Part shown: positions 1 through 12,864 of the stretch, in pieces
How positions within the stretch are numbered: the stretch's first letter is position 1
Layout: each line of letters begins with the position of its first letter
Origin: Wuchereria bancrofti
Taxonomy: Eukaryota > Nematoda > Chromadorea > Rhabditida > Onchocercidae
Reading direction: 5' to 3'
NCBI GenBank assembly: GCA_005281725.1
Contig: SSBO01000012.1
Coordinates: 12,302,383 to 12,366,382 of the forward strand
DNA length: 64,000 nucleotides
Made by a program: the position numbers and the translations under genes
Notes under the pieces: generated by a model
The model's input: the letters and a program-made list of their open reading frames with translations, nothing else
Told to the model about the DNA's origin: nothing
The model's database searches: none

Positions 1-644
1 CTTAATGATTATTGATTCATTGCTAAATGAAAAATGATTTAGCAAATTGCTGTTATTTTATCATTAATTTATCCTTCATTATCTTTTGATAGTAATGTGA
101 TATGAATGATAAATGAATAAATATTAGTATATTTATATGCTTAGTAAAATATCCTAAAATTTTCTCATGAGTAATTTAAAAAAAAAGATGCATGTATTAT
201 TTCGCACTTTTCATCTCTAAGCTTAGCTTGTCTTCTTCAATTCTTCAAATATGGTATATCAATTTTCAAATCACTTAGCTTCTTTTTAGTTAACTTCTTT
301 CTCCGCTTCTCTTCTTCTTTTCTTCCTCCCTCCCTCTCATTTCTAGTTATTTCACTTTTTCTTTTACTGTCAAATTCTTCTCATTAAGACTAAAGTTTGA
401 TCGTAATGACAAATTTTGTGCTATCAAATTTTTAAAACATAATTTTGCCCTAGGTGAAAAAGAGAGATAAAATATGAAAAAAAGAAAACAAAACGAAGAA
501 ATGAAAACTTTGAAAAGTAAAAAATTTTCTTTATATAAAAAAGCGAACGAAACATTTTCTTTTGAAATTGTTATTGGAACTAATAAGCAATTTCTTCTTT
601 TTCTATAAAAAAAATTTCACTTTTTCTATAAAGAAAAAAAAAAT
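1..644. repeat. Exact duplicate of 2462-3105 (probable assembly artefact)
   Basis: The 644 bases before the N at 645 recur without a visible difference at 2462-3105, and bases 1-566 recur again at 1563-2128. The genuine diverged relative in block B is clearly different in sequence, so identity here points to unmerged contigs or haplotigs, not old duplications. There is no coding content; the block is T-rich non-coding DNA. Confidence 0.8.
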
Positions 645-1230
645 NTAATCATTGTTACTTTTTACAACACAATTTACTATTCACTCTTTTGTTTCATTTT
701 TTTAAATTATATGTTTGAAACATACCACAGAGTTAATAATTATTTCTTTTAGTTCATCTATGTTAGATTAATTCAATTCTTCAGTATTCATTCACCATTG
801 CAATTTAAAAATTTGTATTACTTTTTTCATTAAACCATTATAGTCTCATTCTTCCATCTATAATAACTCCAATTACGTGTAAGCGTGAAATATTGACATA
901 ACCCTACGCATGCAAATATATAGTATTGTCGTCATTGATATATTCCTTCCTAATTTTATATTATAACATGCATGGATAATATTAAATATTTTTTGAATAA
1001 CTATACTATTTATGAAATTAAGTAATTCATTTTAAACACTTTTTCGAAGTTTTCTACAAAATAATTTTTATGAAATATTTGAACAATTAGTATAATTCTG
1101 ATTTGACTATTATTATCTCTAAATTATAAGCTTTTATTGAAGAAAAAGGGACAAAAAAGAAGTAACAAATAAATTTCCTAATCATTCTTGAATATATTAT
1201 TTAAAAATGTTACCAATGCCAATAATCTTT

Positions 1231-3027
1231 TTGAAGGAAAAAAATTTTTTTCTTTGAATTTCTATAAAAATTAAAGAAAACAAAGATTGAAGTAAAAATA
1301 GAAAAAGATCAAAATGGGTAATGCAAAAAAGAAAAAAACAATTTGCCAATCTGAAATAATTCATTAACTTATTCACTGTATCTAAAATAATTTGAATAAG
1401 TTTTTTTTTTCTTTTGTTTTTCTTTCGCTTTTTTAATTTTTTGTTGATATTATTATTAAAATTCGTAAAATGCTAGTATTAACATCAAAGCATATTTATA
1501 TAAGTATTTAACAAATATTCCCCTTTCTTCTTCCTATTTTTGATTTCCATTAGTAATTATCGCTTAATGATTATTGATTCATTGCTAAATGAAAAATGAT
1601 TTAGCAAATTGCTGTTATTTTATCATTAATTTATCCTTCATTATCTTTTGATAGTAATGTGATATGAATGATAAATGAATAAATATTAGTATATTTATAT
1701 GCTTAGTAAAATATCCTAAAATTTTCTCATGAGTAATTTAAAAAAAAAGATGCATGTATTATTTCGCACTTTTCATCTCTAAGCTTAGCTTGTCTTCTTC
1801 AATTCTTCAAATATGGTATATCAATTTTCAAATCACTTAGCTTCTTTTTAGTTAACTTCTTTCTCCGCTTCTCTTCTTCTTTTCTTCCTCCCTCCCTCTC
1901 ATTTCTAGTTATTTCACTTTTTCTTTTACTGTCAAATTCTTCTCATTAAGACTAAAGTTTGATCGTAATGACAAATTTTGTGCTATCAAATTTTTAAAAC
2001 ATAATTTTGCCCTAGGTGAAAAAGAGAGATAAAATATGAAAAAAAGAAAACAAAACGAAGAAATGAAAACTTTGAAAAGTAAAAAATTTTCTTTATATAA
2101 AAAAGCGAACGAAACATTTTCTTTTGAANTTGAAGGAAAAAAATTTTTTTCTTTGAATTTCTATAAAAATTAAAGAAAACAAAGATTGAAGTAAAAATAG
2201 AAAAAGATCAAAATGGGTAATGCAAAAAAGAAAAAAACAATTTGCCAATCTGAAATAATTCATTAACTTATTCACTGTATCTAAAATAATTTGAATAAGT
2301 TTTTTTTTTCTTTTGTTTTTCTTTCGCTTTTTTAATTTTTTGTTGATATTATTATTAAAATTCGTAAAATGCTAGTATTAACATCAAAGCATATTTATAT
2401 AAGTATTTAACAAATATTCCCCTTTCTTCTTCCTATTTTTGATTTCCATTAGTAATTATCGCTTAATGATTATTGATTCATTGCTAAATGAAAAATGATT
2501 TAGCAAATTGCTGTTATTTTATCATTAATTTATCCTTCATTATCTTTTGATAGTAATGTGATATGAATGATAAATGAATAAATATTAGTATATTTATATG
2601 CTTAGTAAAATATCCTAAAATTTTCTCATGAGTAATTTAAAAAAAAAGATGCATGTATTATTTCGCACTTTTCATCTCTAAGCTTAGCTTGTCTTCTTCA
2701 ATTCTTCAAATATGGTATATCAATTTTCAAATCACTTAGCTTCTTTTTAGTTAACTTCTTTCTCCGCTTCTCTTCTTCTTTTCTTCCTCCCTCCCTCTCA
2801 TTTCTAGTTATTTCACTTTTTCTTTTACTGTCAAATTCTTCTCATTAAGACTAAAGTTTGATCGTAATGACAAATTTTGTGCTATCAAATTTTTAAAACA
2901 TAATTTTGCCCTAGGTGAAAAAGAGAGATAAAATATGAAAAAAAGAAAACAAAACGAAGAAATGAAAACTTTGAAAAGTAAAAAATTTTCTTTATATAAA
3001 AAAGCGAACGAAACATTTTCTTTTGAA
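1231..3027 (+). repeat. 898-base exact direct duplicate around the N at 2129
   Basis: Bases 1231-2128 and 2130-3027 read the same, at an offset of 899. The single N at 2129 separates the end of the first copy from the start of the second, as expected for two contig ends that overlap but were joined end to end. Confidence 0.8.
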
Positions 3028-5277
3028 ATTGTTATTGGAACTAATAAGCAATTTCTTCTTTTTCTATAAAAAAAATTTCACTTTTTCTATAAAGAAAAAA
3101 AAAATTTTATAAAAATTTCATCCATTTCTCATTCATTTTGCTTTCACAATAAGTTTTTCTATACAATTTTTTTGTTAATTAATTCCTTAATGGTTATTTC
3201 ATTTTTCTACTAAGTAATACATTACAAGTATACCTGTTTGCTTCTTTTGAGCAATTAGAATAAAATAAATTCATTTTTCTCCTTATTTCTTCCGAAAACA
3301 AAACAAAAATAAAAGCAATCAAAGTAACAGAAGAAATTTTTCCCGCGAAAGAAGTAGAGAAGTGAGAAATGATAGTAGAAAATAAAAAATTGAAATAATT
3401 AGAAATTAAATAAGCAAATATTTTTCTTTTCATATAAAAATTGCTTATTTATTTATTTCTTCTTATTTTTCTCTTCTTTTAAGTGTAAAATCACGCAGTA
3501 ATTTCTGCTTGACTAATCAACTAACATCGGCGTAATTAAAATTGTTGTTTATGCAAATTTAACGGTTATTTATTTGTGGAAAATTATCACAAAACAAACT
3601 TCAACTTTCAATAATAGCTAATAAAAGTTTAAGCTAATAATATTGTTTATTTGCATATGTCTATTAAATCTGTAAAATATTCTAGGCAATAATTATCGTC
3701 GGAAAATTATCATTTAATATTTTTTACGAGACACATTCATTGTTATCAATGCTTCGAACTTTCGAACTAAGTGTATTTGAATAGACAATTGTTATCAATA
3801 CTTTTGGAAAGTGGTTTTTTGAAAAAAAAATGGTCTAATTTATCTTACACTAAAAGGGAATGAAAGAATAAAATTTTAGAGGTACTTAAGANATTGCTGT
3901 TATTTTATCATTAATTTATCCTTCATTATCTTTTGATAGTAATGTGATATGAATGATAAATGAATAAATATTAGTATATTTATATGCTTAGTAAAATATC
4001 CTAAAATTTTCTCATGAGTAATTTAAAAAAAAAGATGCATGTATTATTTCGCACTTTTCATCTCTAAGCTTAGCTTGTCTTCTTCAATTCTTCAAATATG
4101 GTATATCAATTTTCAAATCACTTAGCTTCTTTTTAGTTAACTTCTTTCTCCGCTTCTCTTCTTCTTTTCTTCCTCCCTCCCTCTCATTTCTAGTTATTTC
4201 ACTTTTTCTTTTACTGTCAAATTCTTCTCATTAAGACTAAAGTTTGATCGTAATGACAAATTTTGTGCTATCAAATTTTTAAAACATAATTTTGCCCTAG
4301 GTGAAAAAGAGAGATAAAATATGAAAAAAAGAAAACAAAACGAAGAAATGAAAACTTTGAAAAGTAAAAAATTTTCTTTATATAAAAAAGCGAACGAAAC
4401 ATTTTCTTTTGAAATTGTTATTGGAACTAATAAGCAATTTCTTCTTTTTCTATAAAAAAAATTTCACTTTTTCTATAAAGAAAAAAAAAATTTTATAAAA
4501 ATTTCATCCATTTCTCATTCATTTTGCTTTCACAATAAGTTTTTCTATACAATTTTTTTGTTAATTAATTCCTTAATGGTTATTTCATTTTTCTACTAAG
4601 TAATACATTACAAGTATACCTGTTTGCTTCTTTTGAGCAATTAGAATAAAATAAATTCATTTTTCTCCTTATTTCTTCCGAAAACAAAACAAAAATAAAA
4701 GCAATCAAAGTAACAGAAGAAATTTTTCCCGCGAAAGAAGTAGAGAAGTGAGAAATGATAGTAGAAAATAAAAAATTGAAATAATTAGAAATTAAATAAG
4801 CAAATATTTTTCTTTTCATATAAAAATTGCTTATTTATTTATTTCTTCTTATTTTTCTCTTCTTTTAAGTGTAAAATCACGCAGTAATTTCTGCTTGACT
4901 AATCAACTAACATCGGCGTAATTAAAATTGTTGTTTATGCAAATTTAACGGTTATTTATTTGTGGAAAATTATCACAAAACAAACTTCAACTTTCAATAA
5001 TAGCTAATAAAAGTTTAAGCTAATAATATTGTTTATTTGCATATGTCTATTAAATCTGTAAAATATTCTAGGCAATAATTATCGTCGGAAAATTATCATT
5101 TAATATTTTTTACGAGACACATTCATTGTTATCAATGCTTCGAACTTTCGAACTAAGTGTATTTGAATAGACAATTGTTATCAATACTTTTGGAAAGTGG
5201 TTTTTTGAAAAAAAAATGGTCTAATTTATCTTACACTAAAAGGGAATGAAAGAATAAAATTTTAGAGGTACTTAAGA
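2507..5277 (+). repeat. 1385-base exact direct duplicate around the N at 3892
   Basis: Bases 2507-3891 recur as 3893-5277 (offset 1386), with the single N exactly at the joint. The only long open frame inside (79 codons, minus strand) appears in both copies for this reason alone. Block B, the genuine relative, does not preserve it. Confidence 0.85.
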
Positions 5278-6104
5278 AATATTGAAAATAAATAATGGCG
5301 AACGGACGACAATTTCCCTCGGCGGAAATTGAACCAATAGCTTTTTAATAGCTTTAATTTTCAAAGATTTTTGTTGCTTGTCAAAAATTCAATAAATACT
5401 TTGTTCTTTTTTTTCCCAGGAAATATTCATGAATGTTGTTTATATTGTTCAGACTATTTTTTTTTTGTTCTTATCTAAGTTAATAAGTCTGGAATTGATA
5501 GTTGCATTAAATTAAATTACTGTTATTTGCATTTATTCATATTATTCTAATATAATTCATCTAAAATATGAGATCAAAGGTCGTTTTTAGTGACATAACC
5601 TTTATTAAATATCTTCAGTGAGTTAATTAAACATTAAATATCGTAAATATCTTCAGTGAATTAATTTAATATCTTCAATGAGTTAATTTTGTTGCTAACA
5701 AGGCAATTATTGGTTTAATTTATCTAATTAATTTCAACAATCACTTCATCATTAGAAAATTAATTTCAACCATTTATATTGTTATTTATTACTTAATTTA
5801 AAAGAAAGATATGATGAAGTGATAAAGCATATTTTGCTCGATAAAAAATAAAGAAGTTCAGAAATGAAAAAAAACGAAGATGTCTTTTTATATGATAAAT
5901 GATTAATATGGTAAATGATTTTTAATCTCATGTCTTTTCTCTTTTTTAAAAAAAAATTATATCACTTTTTTCTCTTATTTTTTTAAACTTTTCAAAACTT
6001 CATTGCAAAATAATTCAAATGAAATGCTAATAAATCTTCAAAACGTCAGTTTTATGGATGACTTTAACGGCATGTTTGAAGTTTATCAGTAATGTTTTCA
6101 CAAA

Positions 6105-8130
6105 TATATGTCGGCGTGTGTGTGTATGTGTGTACGCTTGAATCAATAGCAATAAAGTCTGCAACGGTGCGATTTGTCAAGCATTAATAGATACAGAAGA
6201 AGACTCAATAAAAAATTCAACGTATCTTCTAGCTAAATAGCATGAAATTGTTAAGTATTGATATTACTCTCAAGAGAAAATCTGATATTGATTCGTTTTC
6301 TAAATCTAAAATTATCATTTTCAATCTTCAAATATTTTTTAATTACTGCTAATAAATTATTCTTCGAAACATTTGTCGAAATATTTGAGGAAAAATGAAA
6401 ATAAAAAAAACTTTTCGTTTTGTGCAATTAATTGTTGCAATAAATAAAATGAGTAAACGACCAATTTATTAATTGATCAANATCTTCAAATATTTTTTAA
6501 TTACTGCTAATAAATTATTCTTCGAAACATTTGTCGAAATATTTGAGGAAAAATGAAAATAAAAAAAACTTTTCGTTTTGTGCAATTAATTGTTGCAATA
6601 AATAAAATGAGTAAACGACCAATTTATTAATTGATCAATGGTTCGTTCTCTTTTTTTTCAAAAAAGAAAGAGAAAAAACATTGATTTAAAAAGATTTCGA
6701 ATAAATTATGGAATTATATCTTTTTTTTGTTATGCTTTAAGAAATATATGAAACAAATATGATATTTTACTAATATATATAAAAAAGAAAAATGGTCTAT
6801 TGGAAATGTTAGGTTATTATTTCAATTTACTTAAATTATTTCTTTTATTAAAGTGTCTTTTCAGTTATGCACTTATAGACATATTTAACGTCAAATGAAT
6901 AGCAAAATAAAAAAAGGACGAAAGAAAGAAAAAAAAAAGCTTTGTAAATCTCTTTTCTACGATTTTCTATGATTTATTCCCACTATGTCATTATTATCAG
7001 TTGTTACCTTTTGATGCTATTATCACCACTGTAACATAATCACCATTGATGGATAATAGATGTTGCTGAAATTATTTATCACACGGATAAATGATATCAC
7101 CGTTTACAACTGATGATTTTGTTATCATCATCATTATCATTAATGTCGGTTACTGATATCTTTTTGATATCTCATCATTTTGCTAACAATTGATATCCGT
7201 TATCAATCGATGATGATAGCAGAAGAAAAAAAAGAGAAGGAAAGGTAGTTGCCTGAACTTCTAATTAAAAGTAAGGAGAATAATTTGTTTTGATAAGGAA
7301 TTATTTTTTTTCTCATATCGACCTTTAATCTCGTCTAATAATATCAGACAATTGACTTAAATTTCATCATTTATTCTGTTTTTTCCTTTTTTTTCAAACT
7401 GTCATCAAGTATCCATCCAGTTAGATAATTAAAATAGAAAAAAACAAGAAATGATTGTGCATTTGTATAATGTTTGCTATCAACAACGCCATAATTATCA
7501 TTATTATCACTCTCATCACTATCATTAATTATTATTATTTGTTGTAATCATATCAGTCAATCATATTAGCACTTTTATTTGCAATCATTGCACCATTCTC
7601 AATTTCAATTTTTGCTATAAGTTATTGATCAGTTTTGCAATATTCAATTATTTATCTTTTTCCCTTTTTCTTTTTCCGTTTTTTTCGCTCATTTATTTAT
7701 ATGCTTCATTTGTGTTATCATTAAAATTGATATTTTTTTAAATATTTGAAAATTTCAATAAATGTATAAGAGAAAATGGAAATGACAGTAAAACGATGCA
7801 ACACCCTGATAAGCGATTTTTTTTCTTTTTTTATTTTTTTGTTAGCCTGAAATGATATCACTTAATTGATAACAACTATCATTCTCTTCATCACATCAGT
7901 ATCAGAAGCGGCACAGATATTTCAATTTTTCATGTTTCATCAATTATAATATGTCTGCTTGTATATGTCTATTGTCTGTACCTATGCATGAATAAGTGTA
8001 TGTACATGTATATGTGTGTATGTGTATGCTTATTTGAAGTACAATGAAACTTTACATTTATTCTTGTAGAAAAGTTTGTGTATATGTGCGTGTGTGTGTA
8101 TGTACATGTATGTGCGTGCGTGTGTGTTGG
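6105..8130. repeat. TG-rich and TCA/ATT-rich simple-sequence patches in block A
   Basis: Imperfect (TG)n tracts lie near 6113-6133, 7950-8030 and 8075-8130, and ATC/ATT triplet-like stretches lie near 7110-7150 and 7495-7545. All recur at the matching places in block B (near 22766-22790, 24715-24870, 23770-23800 and 24280-24345). The open frame at 8044-8319 is produced by the TG repeat and is not a gene. Confidence 0.7.
6324..6638 (+). repeat. 157-base exact direct duplicate around the N at 6481
   Basis: Bases 6324-6480 recur as 6482-6638 with the N at the joint. Block B has this segment only once (near 22980-23150), so the second copy is probably an assembly overlap. Confidence 0.85.
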
Positions 8131-9164
8131 GAAGCAGTCTGGTCTATTAGACCAGGAAGTTTCTCTCTTTTAGCCATTACATTCTTTCTTTCTTTTATTG
8201 CTTATTTCTTAACAGAAAGAAAGATGAAAGAAATTTTAAATTTCAAGAAAAAAACGAAAAATTTTTGTTTAAACAAAAATAAAGTTCGACTTTTTTTTGT
8301 TCAATTGATAAAAACATAAATTTGCTGTATTCCTAATTTTCTTACTCTTTTTTAATTACAATATTTTAGGCAAAAATTTAAATTACAAATTTACTGCAGA
8401 AAAAAGAAATTCGGCAAAGATGTTTTTATTTATATTTAAGAGGTATGTTGTTTTATATGCCCAAATATATACACATATATATTATATAATTGCTAATAAT
8501 TTAAAATTTTAAAAATTTAATTATTATTTTGTTTTAATATTTTTTCACTTATTTATTATATTTTTTTAAAAATCAAGTAATTCTATTAAATTAAGCATAA
8601 TTGTAGGTGTAATTTTAATTTAACTTCTATTTAAATTAACTTATTTCGAGCAAAATTTATTTCAATATATCATATAAAATTATTAAATTAAATTTTATAC
8701 CGTGCTTGATGAATATTGGAAATGAAATTCACAATCATTAATGTAATTTACTTAGAATACTGATTTATGCTTTGGTTTCTTTTGTGCTAATAACATTTTC
8801 ACTATAAATTTCATCCATTAATTAAATAAGTTTCATCAGTCATTTCATTGCATTATCAAAATTCTTGATTTCTTCACTTTAAAATATACATATTAATTTA
8901 GCTTAGGTTGTTTATATTTCCAACTCACTTATATATTTTCCAATTGAATACCGATCAACACTTTCAATTTATCATTTCATTTGAAATCAATACTTTCCAC
9001 TCCAGCAATATAATATAACTCTAACAAAATTATTTAGTATTACTTTTTGAAAGTACAAACAAACTACAAAATGTTATTATTTGTATTGTTTATTTATTTC
9101 TTTATAGCAGTCACTGAAATGTAAATAAACCTTTCCTATTCTCTGGAATGGTTAACATAAGACG

Positions 9165-9329
9165 ATGGGACAAATTGAATTTTCAGACGACATCATTGCC
9201 CTCCTCTATTCCTATCTAAACACCACCGTTAACTTAATATTTTTTTGTCTACTTTTCCTTTTTCTCTCTCTCTTTATTTTTATTTATTTTTTCGTTAAAC
9301 TTTACGAAAATTCCAGAATAAAACTTTAG
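9165..9329 (+). CDS. Small open frame shared with block B (54 codons, doubtful)
   Basis: An ATG at 9165 opens a 54-residue frame starting MGQIEFSDDII and running into a Leu/Phe-rich hydrophobic stretch. Block B has the matching frame (25963-26151, starting MRQIEFSDDII, 62 residues). The local composition is less AT-rich than the surroundings. However, most differences between the two copies change the amino acid and a 3-base indel is present, so purifying selection is not evident. I do not recognise it. It may be a decayed exon or a chance frame. Confidence 0.15.
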   Translation: MGQIEFSDDIIALLYSYLNTTVNLIFFCLLFLFLSLFIFIYFFVKLYENSRIKL

Positions 9330-9508
9330 GAAAATCTCAATATGTTTGGTTATTATTGGATAATATAAATATTAAAAAAAAATCTTTCTTAAGTACAAAA
9401 ATACCTATTTTAGTATTTTTAACATTTTCAATATCTTTCTATCTAATTTCATTTATTAAATTTAAAATAAATTTGTTACTGTTAAGTATCGGTTTAGTTT
9501 TGTTGAAT

Positions 9509-9563
9509 TTCCAATGGATATAACATATTAAGATGTAACATATTCCAATGGATATAACATATT
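9509..9563. repeat. 21-base direct repeat at the BEL 3' end / block A junction
   Basis: The same 21 bases (ttccaatggatataacatat plus one t) occur at 9509-9529 and 9543-9563. The outer copy lies about 4 bases from where homology with block B ends. The inner copy encodes, on the minus strand, the NMLYPLE-type end of the element's polyprotein. It could be a small tandem duplication or a scar of the event that joined the element to block A. Confidence 0.7.
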
Positions 9564-9932
9564 TATAGGTCGATTTATTAGTTTTCCTCGTGGTAACTCT
9601 ATTAGATTGTCTCTTATCTTATTATCCTGTTCCTTATTGAGTTTCTTTATTTTTGCTAATTTCCGCTAATTTCCGTTTGATTCGTTTATTATTACAATTT
9701 CTCCTTCAACAGGGACTCTAATCTCTGCATCTTTTGGAGATTTATGTCCTACTTGTGTACGTTCTCTCAAACTGGTTAAGCATTCCTCCTTCCATATTTT
9801 CCAGAATGTATCCAGAGTTTTCACTGTTCTTGTCCAATATTTGATAAGTTTTTCTTGAGTATTTAACTTATGAGGAATATAATCATCTTGATCATTGGTA
9901 TTATTAGACATACGTCTGTATAATAAAATCAA
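9543..9932 (-). pseudogene. BEL/Pao polyprotein C-terminal domain (DUF5641-like), broken
   Basis: An open stretch at 9666-9932 encodes a segment with [20 protein letters not shown], followed by LRERTQ and a motif ending [10 protein letters not shown]. This is the pattern of the DUF5641-type domain that follows integrase in BEL/Pao polyproteins. The stretch stops at 9666. Beyond it, in another frame, [16 protein letters not shown] is readable down to about 9543, which is the family's usual polyprotein end. At least one frameshift and a stop therefore interrupt the domain. It continues the integrase fragment at 9972-10619 across a further frameshift. Confidence 0.85.
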
Positions 9933-9971
9933 TAGGTCTTAGGATTTTGGAATCCTCGAAATTTACGTAGG

Positions 9972-10619
9972 TTAGTGGGCGAGTATTAAGTATGCTTTCA
10001 ATTTCACTATTAAGGTTATAAACTCTTTTTCTTTTAGCAATTTCCTACCTATGACCTTTCTTAATGTTCCTTTCGTTAGGTCGATTATCCGTCCGTAAAC
10101 TTTTCCGCTCCAAGGCGCATTCGGAATTATATTTCTCCATTTTATTCCATGTCTAGCTAGGAATTCGGTCAATTGTGTTTCTTGTTCCATTATGGTTTGA
10201 AAAACTAACTGAAATTGACCGGCATTATTACTTAGAATTATTTCTGGATAGCCGCGTCGTGCGACAAATCTTCTGAAAACATTCAAGAAACCTTCTGCAC
10301 ATAAACTGTCTGCTAATTCTAAATGTACTGCTCTAGTCGCAAGACATGTAAATAAAGCAACCCATCTTTTTGTAACTCCTGTTTCTGTTTTGACGGAAAC
10401 AGGGCCTAGATAATCCAAGTCAACTCGTGCAAATGTTCGTGATCGTCTTACTCGAAATGCTGGATAATTAGGCATAGTTGGTAGTTTAAATGGCTTTGCT
10501 TTCCATCTTTTGCATCCCATGCATTTATTTAAAACTCTTTTAACTTCTGTTCTTCCTTTGGGTATCCAAAATCTTTTTCTCAAACTTGAAATCGTATGAG
10601 CCAGCATGAATTCCAGCAT
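9972..10619 (-). pseudogene. BEL/Pao integrase, catalytically dead
   Basis: This is a 215-codon frame. Residues 1-40 carry the end of the zinc-binding domain ([16 protein letters not shown], then CMGC). The first zinc-ligand histidine lies in another frame, because ccagcatgaa is repeated at 10601-10610 and 10613-10622. The DDE core begins with VDLDYLGP and keeps the first Asp. The second catalytic position reads SNNAGQF, where an Asp is expected, and the third reads SGKVYGR, where a Glu is expected. Two of the three metal-binding acids are therefore lost. The frame ends early (LILAH) where the family continues into the C-terminal domain, so a frameshift lies near 9975-10010. It is a fossil, not a working enzyme. 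Confidence 0.93.
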
Positions 10620-10622
10620 GAA

Positions 10623-11022
10623 ACAGTTCTTCGTGTTGCTGCTGTATGAAGATTTCGGTTATACGATTATGTCTAGGAAGATATATGGGATGTAAACCTT
10701 ATTCGTCTAATGCTGATTTCCATACTCCTTCTTCATAGTATATTCCATTTAATTATTTCTTCTTCGTTATTCCTTCCGATTGGGCTTTATAGCTAATTCA
10801 TAATCGTTATCATTGAGTCGATCTTTTGATAAAGAGGTTTGTAACCAAGGAATTTTTCTTTTGGATATTAAATTTATAAATTTCAAAGTCCATGCAGTAG
10901 TTCTTATCAACTAAATCGATTTACGTCAATTAATTTGAAGGTTTTATCGATAGAAAAATGTGCTACAATCCTTGGCCTTCTTCGCTTTCATATTCGTTAT
11001 GATTTTCATTGAAATTATATTC
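10623..11022 (-). pseudogene. BEL/Pao linker between RNase H and integrase, degraded
   Basis: Copy 2 (13974-14535) shows that the frame should continue past RNase H through an acidic stretch with NENHNEHESEEES. In copy 1 the equivalent DNA near 10900-11022 has substitutions and small indels that create stops, starting with the stop at 11023. From there to 10623 no frame is open over any useful length, although similarity to copy 2 remains clear at the DNA level as far as about 10905. Confidence 0.8.
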
Positions 11023-11637
11023 TCAGACTGAAATTGATTCTTCCTTTGCTAACCAATCTGGTTCCTTCCACCATAATTCAAATTGTGTAAGACGAAGTGG
11101 GGAAAGTCCTCTAGTGGCGACATCAGCTGGATCAAGTTCACTTGGAATATAGCGAAATGAGAACTTTGTTTGTCTTATTTCTTCAACTCGATTTTGAACG
11201 AATCTTGGTAGTAGGAAAGAATGATTCTGCATCCAGTGTAATGCGCATTTGGAATCTGACCATAAGGTGACATTAATATTCTCTAATTCTATTTGTTTAA
11301 TAACAAATAGAACAGCGCGTACTCCTACCGCTAATAATTCTAATCTTGAAATAGTCATACTCTTGATGGGAGCAATTCTCGATTTGGCGAAAACTAAAGA
11401 AGTTTTCCTGTTTTGAGTGACGTATACCGTAGCTGCATATGCAGCTGAAGAAGCATCTGCGAAAACATGAATTCTTGCGGGTAGTGATGTGTCTATTATG
11501 ACACGTGGTATCTCTTTCGCATATATTGGCCATGCACATATAAGTTCTTCCCAGTTTTTCTGATCCTCCATACTTATTAACTGGTCCCAACTTACTTTCT
11601 TTTTCCAAAGATTTTGAAGAAATAATTTTATCAACAT
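11023..11637 (-). pseudogene. BEL/Pao RNase H domain, copy 1
   Basis: The first visible Met is internal to the polyprotein. The frame begins at the RT connection ([19 protein letters not shown]), then shows the RNase H motifs [32 protein letters not shown] and DPADVATRG in the correct order. The acidic residues of the FADAS, LELLA and SDSK motifs are present. Compared with copy 2, two residues are missing after RLELLAV (a 6-base deletion). The frame ends at 11023 with a stop where copy 2 reads on. It is separated from the RT frame by one frameshift: the codon phase on the minus strand changes near 11690-11710, while the sequence reads on as [16 protein letters not shown]. Confidence 0.92.
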
Positions 11638-11665
11638 TGTATTTGGAGTTAGGAATCCTAAAGGA

Positions 11666-12844
11666 TCATATTGAGAAGCTAAGAACTGTAATATTTGTTG
11701 GTACTTGATCCTTCCAAGGTTTTAGGGTTATTTGAATTATTTCTTCATCTGGATTCCAATTGATACCAAGAATCTTTTTAAACTCATTTATCTCTGCTCG
11801 ATGTTGTTCGGGAATCTTAGAATTGAATTCTTTGTTGTTTGATAAGAATTCTCTAACATTCATTGAGGCATCGTTAAAGATGTTTTTCACTTCTTGATAT
11901 TTGAGTAGAGCCTCATCGATACACTTGATTGATACTATAATGTTGTCGATATAAAGATTTTTTCTGATCTCGTTAACGAGTTCATTGTCGCAATTTTCCA
12001 AATGATAGTTAAGTGTAGCCGATAATAAAAATGGTGAAGATATTACTCCAAATGGGACTCGTTTAAATCGATAATATTCAATATTATCTTCTGTTACTTG
12101 TCCCTTTATATCCTTTAACCAAAGGAATCGTGTGCAATTTCTTTCTATTGGTAGTAACTCCAATTGTAAAAAGGCTTTCTTAATGTCTGCTACTATCACA
12201 ATTTCCATCATTCGGAAACGAAGCAGTACTCCTACTAAATCGGGAAGAGTTATGGGTCCTCGGTATAATACATCATTCAGACTCTTTTCTCCTTTTTGGC
12301 GTGAAGATGCATCATACACAATTCTAATTTTGGTTGTAGCCTTATTTGGAGTTATAACTTCATGATGAGGTAAATAGTGAATAATACCAACCTGGTCCAT
12401 CTCTGGACATACTTTCTCGATAATGCCAGATTGTAACTGTTCACTAATCGCTTCGTCATATTTGAGAAGTAAACGTTCATCGTTCTGAAGTCGTTTACTT
12501 AAAGATCTTAGGCGACCAAGACACAATCCGAAATTGTCGTTTAATTTGATTCTGGATTCTTTCCATGGCCAAGCAACTTGGTATCTACCATTGTTTTTTG
12601 TGATATTTTCTTTGAACCTCTCTAAAACCTGTTCGTCATCCTGTAGATTAGGTTGTTCTTGTATTCCTATGAATTCTAATTTCCAGAATCGATCAATCTC
12701 TGGAATGTCGCTATTAATAGGTGTAATGGTAGTTTGATCCTCATTCTGAACGGAACAACATGTGCTCTGTGTTACCACTTTGTTGAGGTGATTACTACGC
12801 TGACGATTAGGATGTTTGTTTATGTATCCTCTTCCAGTAATCAT
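11666..12844 (-). pseudogene. BEL/Pao reverse transcriptase, copy 1
   Basis: This 392-codon frame opens with MITGRGYINKH, the usual start of the segment following the protease in Pao-type polyproteins. It then carries the RT fingers and palm: IRIVYDASSR, ADIKKAFLQLEL with the motif A Asp, RVPFGVISSPFLL, and motif C reading LYIDNIIV. Functional reverse transcriptases have two adjacent Asp residues in motif C; here the second is Asn, which should abolish or cripple catalysis. The frame ends at 11666 through a frameshift, after which the sequence continues in the RNase H frame. Upstream it is separated from the protease by a shift in a run of seven T residues. Confidence 0.93.
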
Positions 12845-12864
12845 AGGGCCGACTATTGTGTTGA

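Larger units (their letters stand above)
815..9505 (+). repeat. Paralogous block A (direct relative of 18155-26305)
   Basis: From about 815 to about 9505 this block runs collinearly with block B at 18155-26305, in the same orientation, with scattered substitutions and small indels (about 90% identity by eye, not computed). Anchors include the poly-pyrimidine stretch near 1860 against 19230, the TG repeat near 6115 against 22765, and the segment at 9121-9330 against 25915-26130. Once the N-junction copies are removed, A is about 6.2 kb. Homology stops abruptly at about 9505, where remains of a BEL/Pao element begin. I see no conserved protein-coding gene in the block; the short shared open frames carry mostly amino-acid-changing differences. 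Confidence 0.85.

Noticed and set aside
3194..4819. Two identical 79-codon minus-strand ORFs as a conserved gene pair
   Set aside because: They are identical because the surrounding 1385 bases are copied at an N junction. Block B, the genuine relative, has indels that break the frame.
5294..5347. 17-codon ORF beginning MANGRQFPS, also present in block B
   Set aside because: Nearly all differences between the copies change the amino acid; too short and unconstrained.
8044..8319. Cys/Val-rich 91-codon ORF
   Set aside because: Created by an imperfect TG repeat; the block B equivalent has a different frame and product.
12132..12737. Plus-strand ORFs inside the BEL element
   Set aside because: Shadows of the reverse transcriptase frame on the minus strand.
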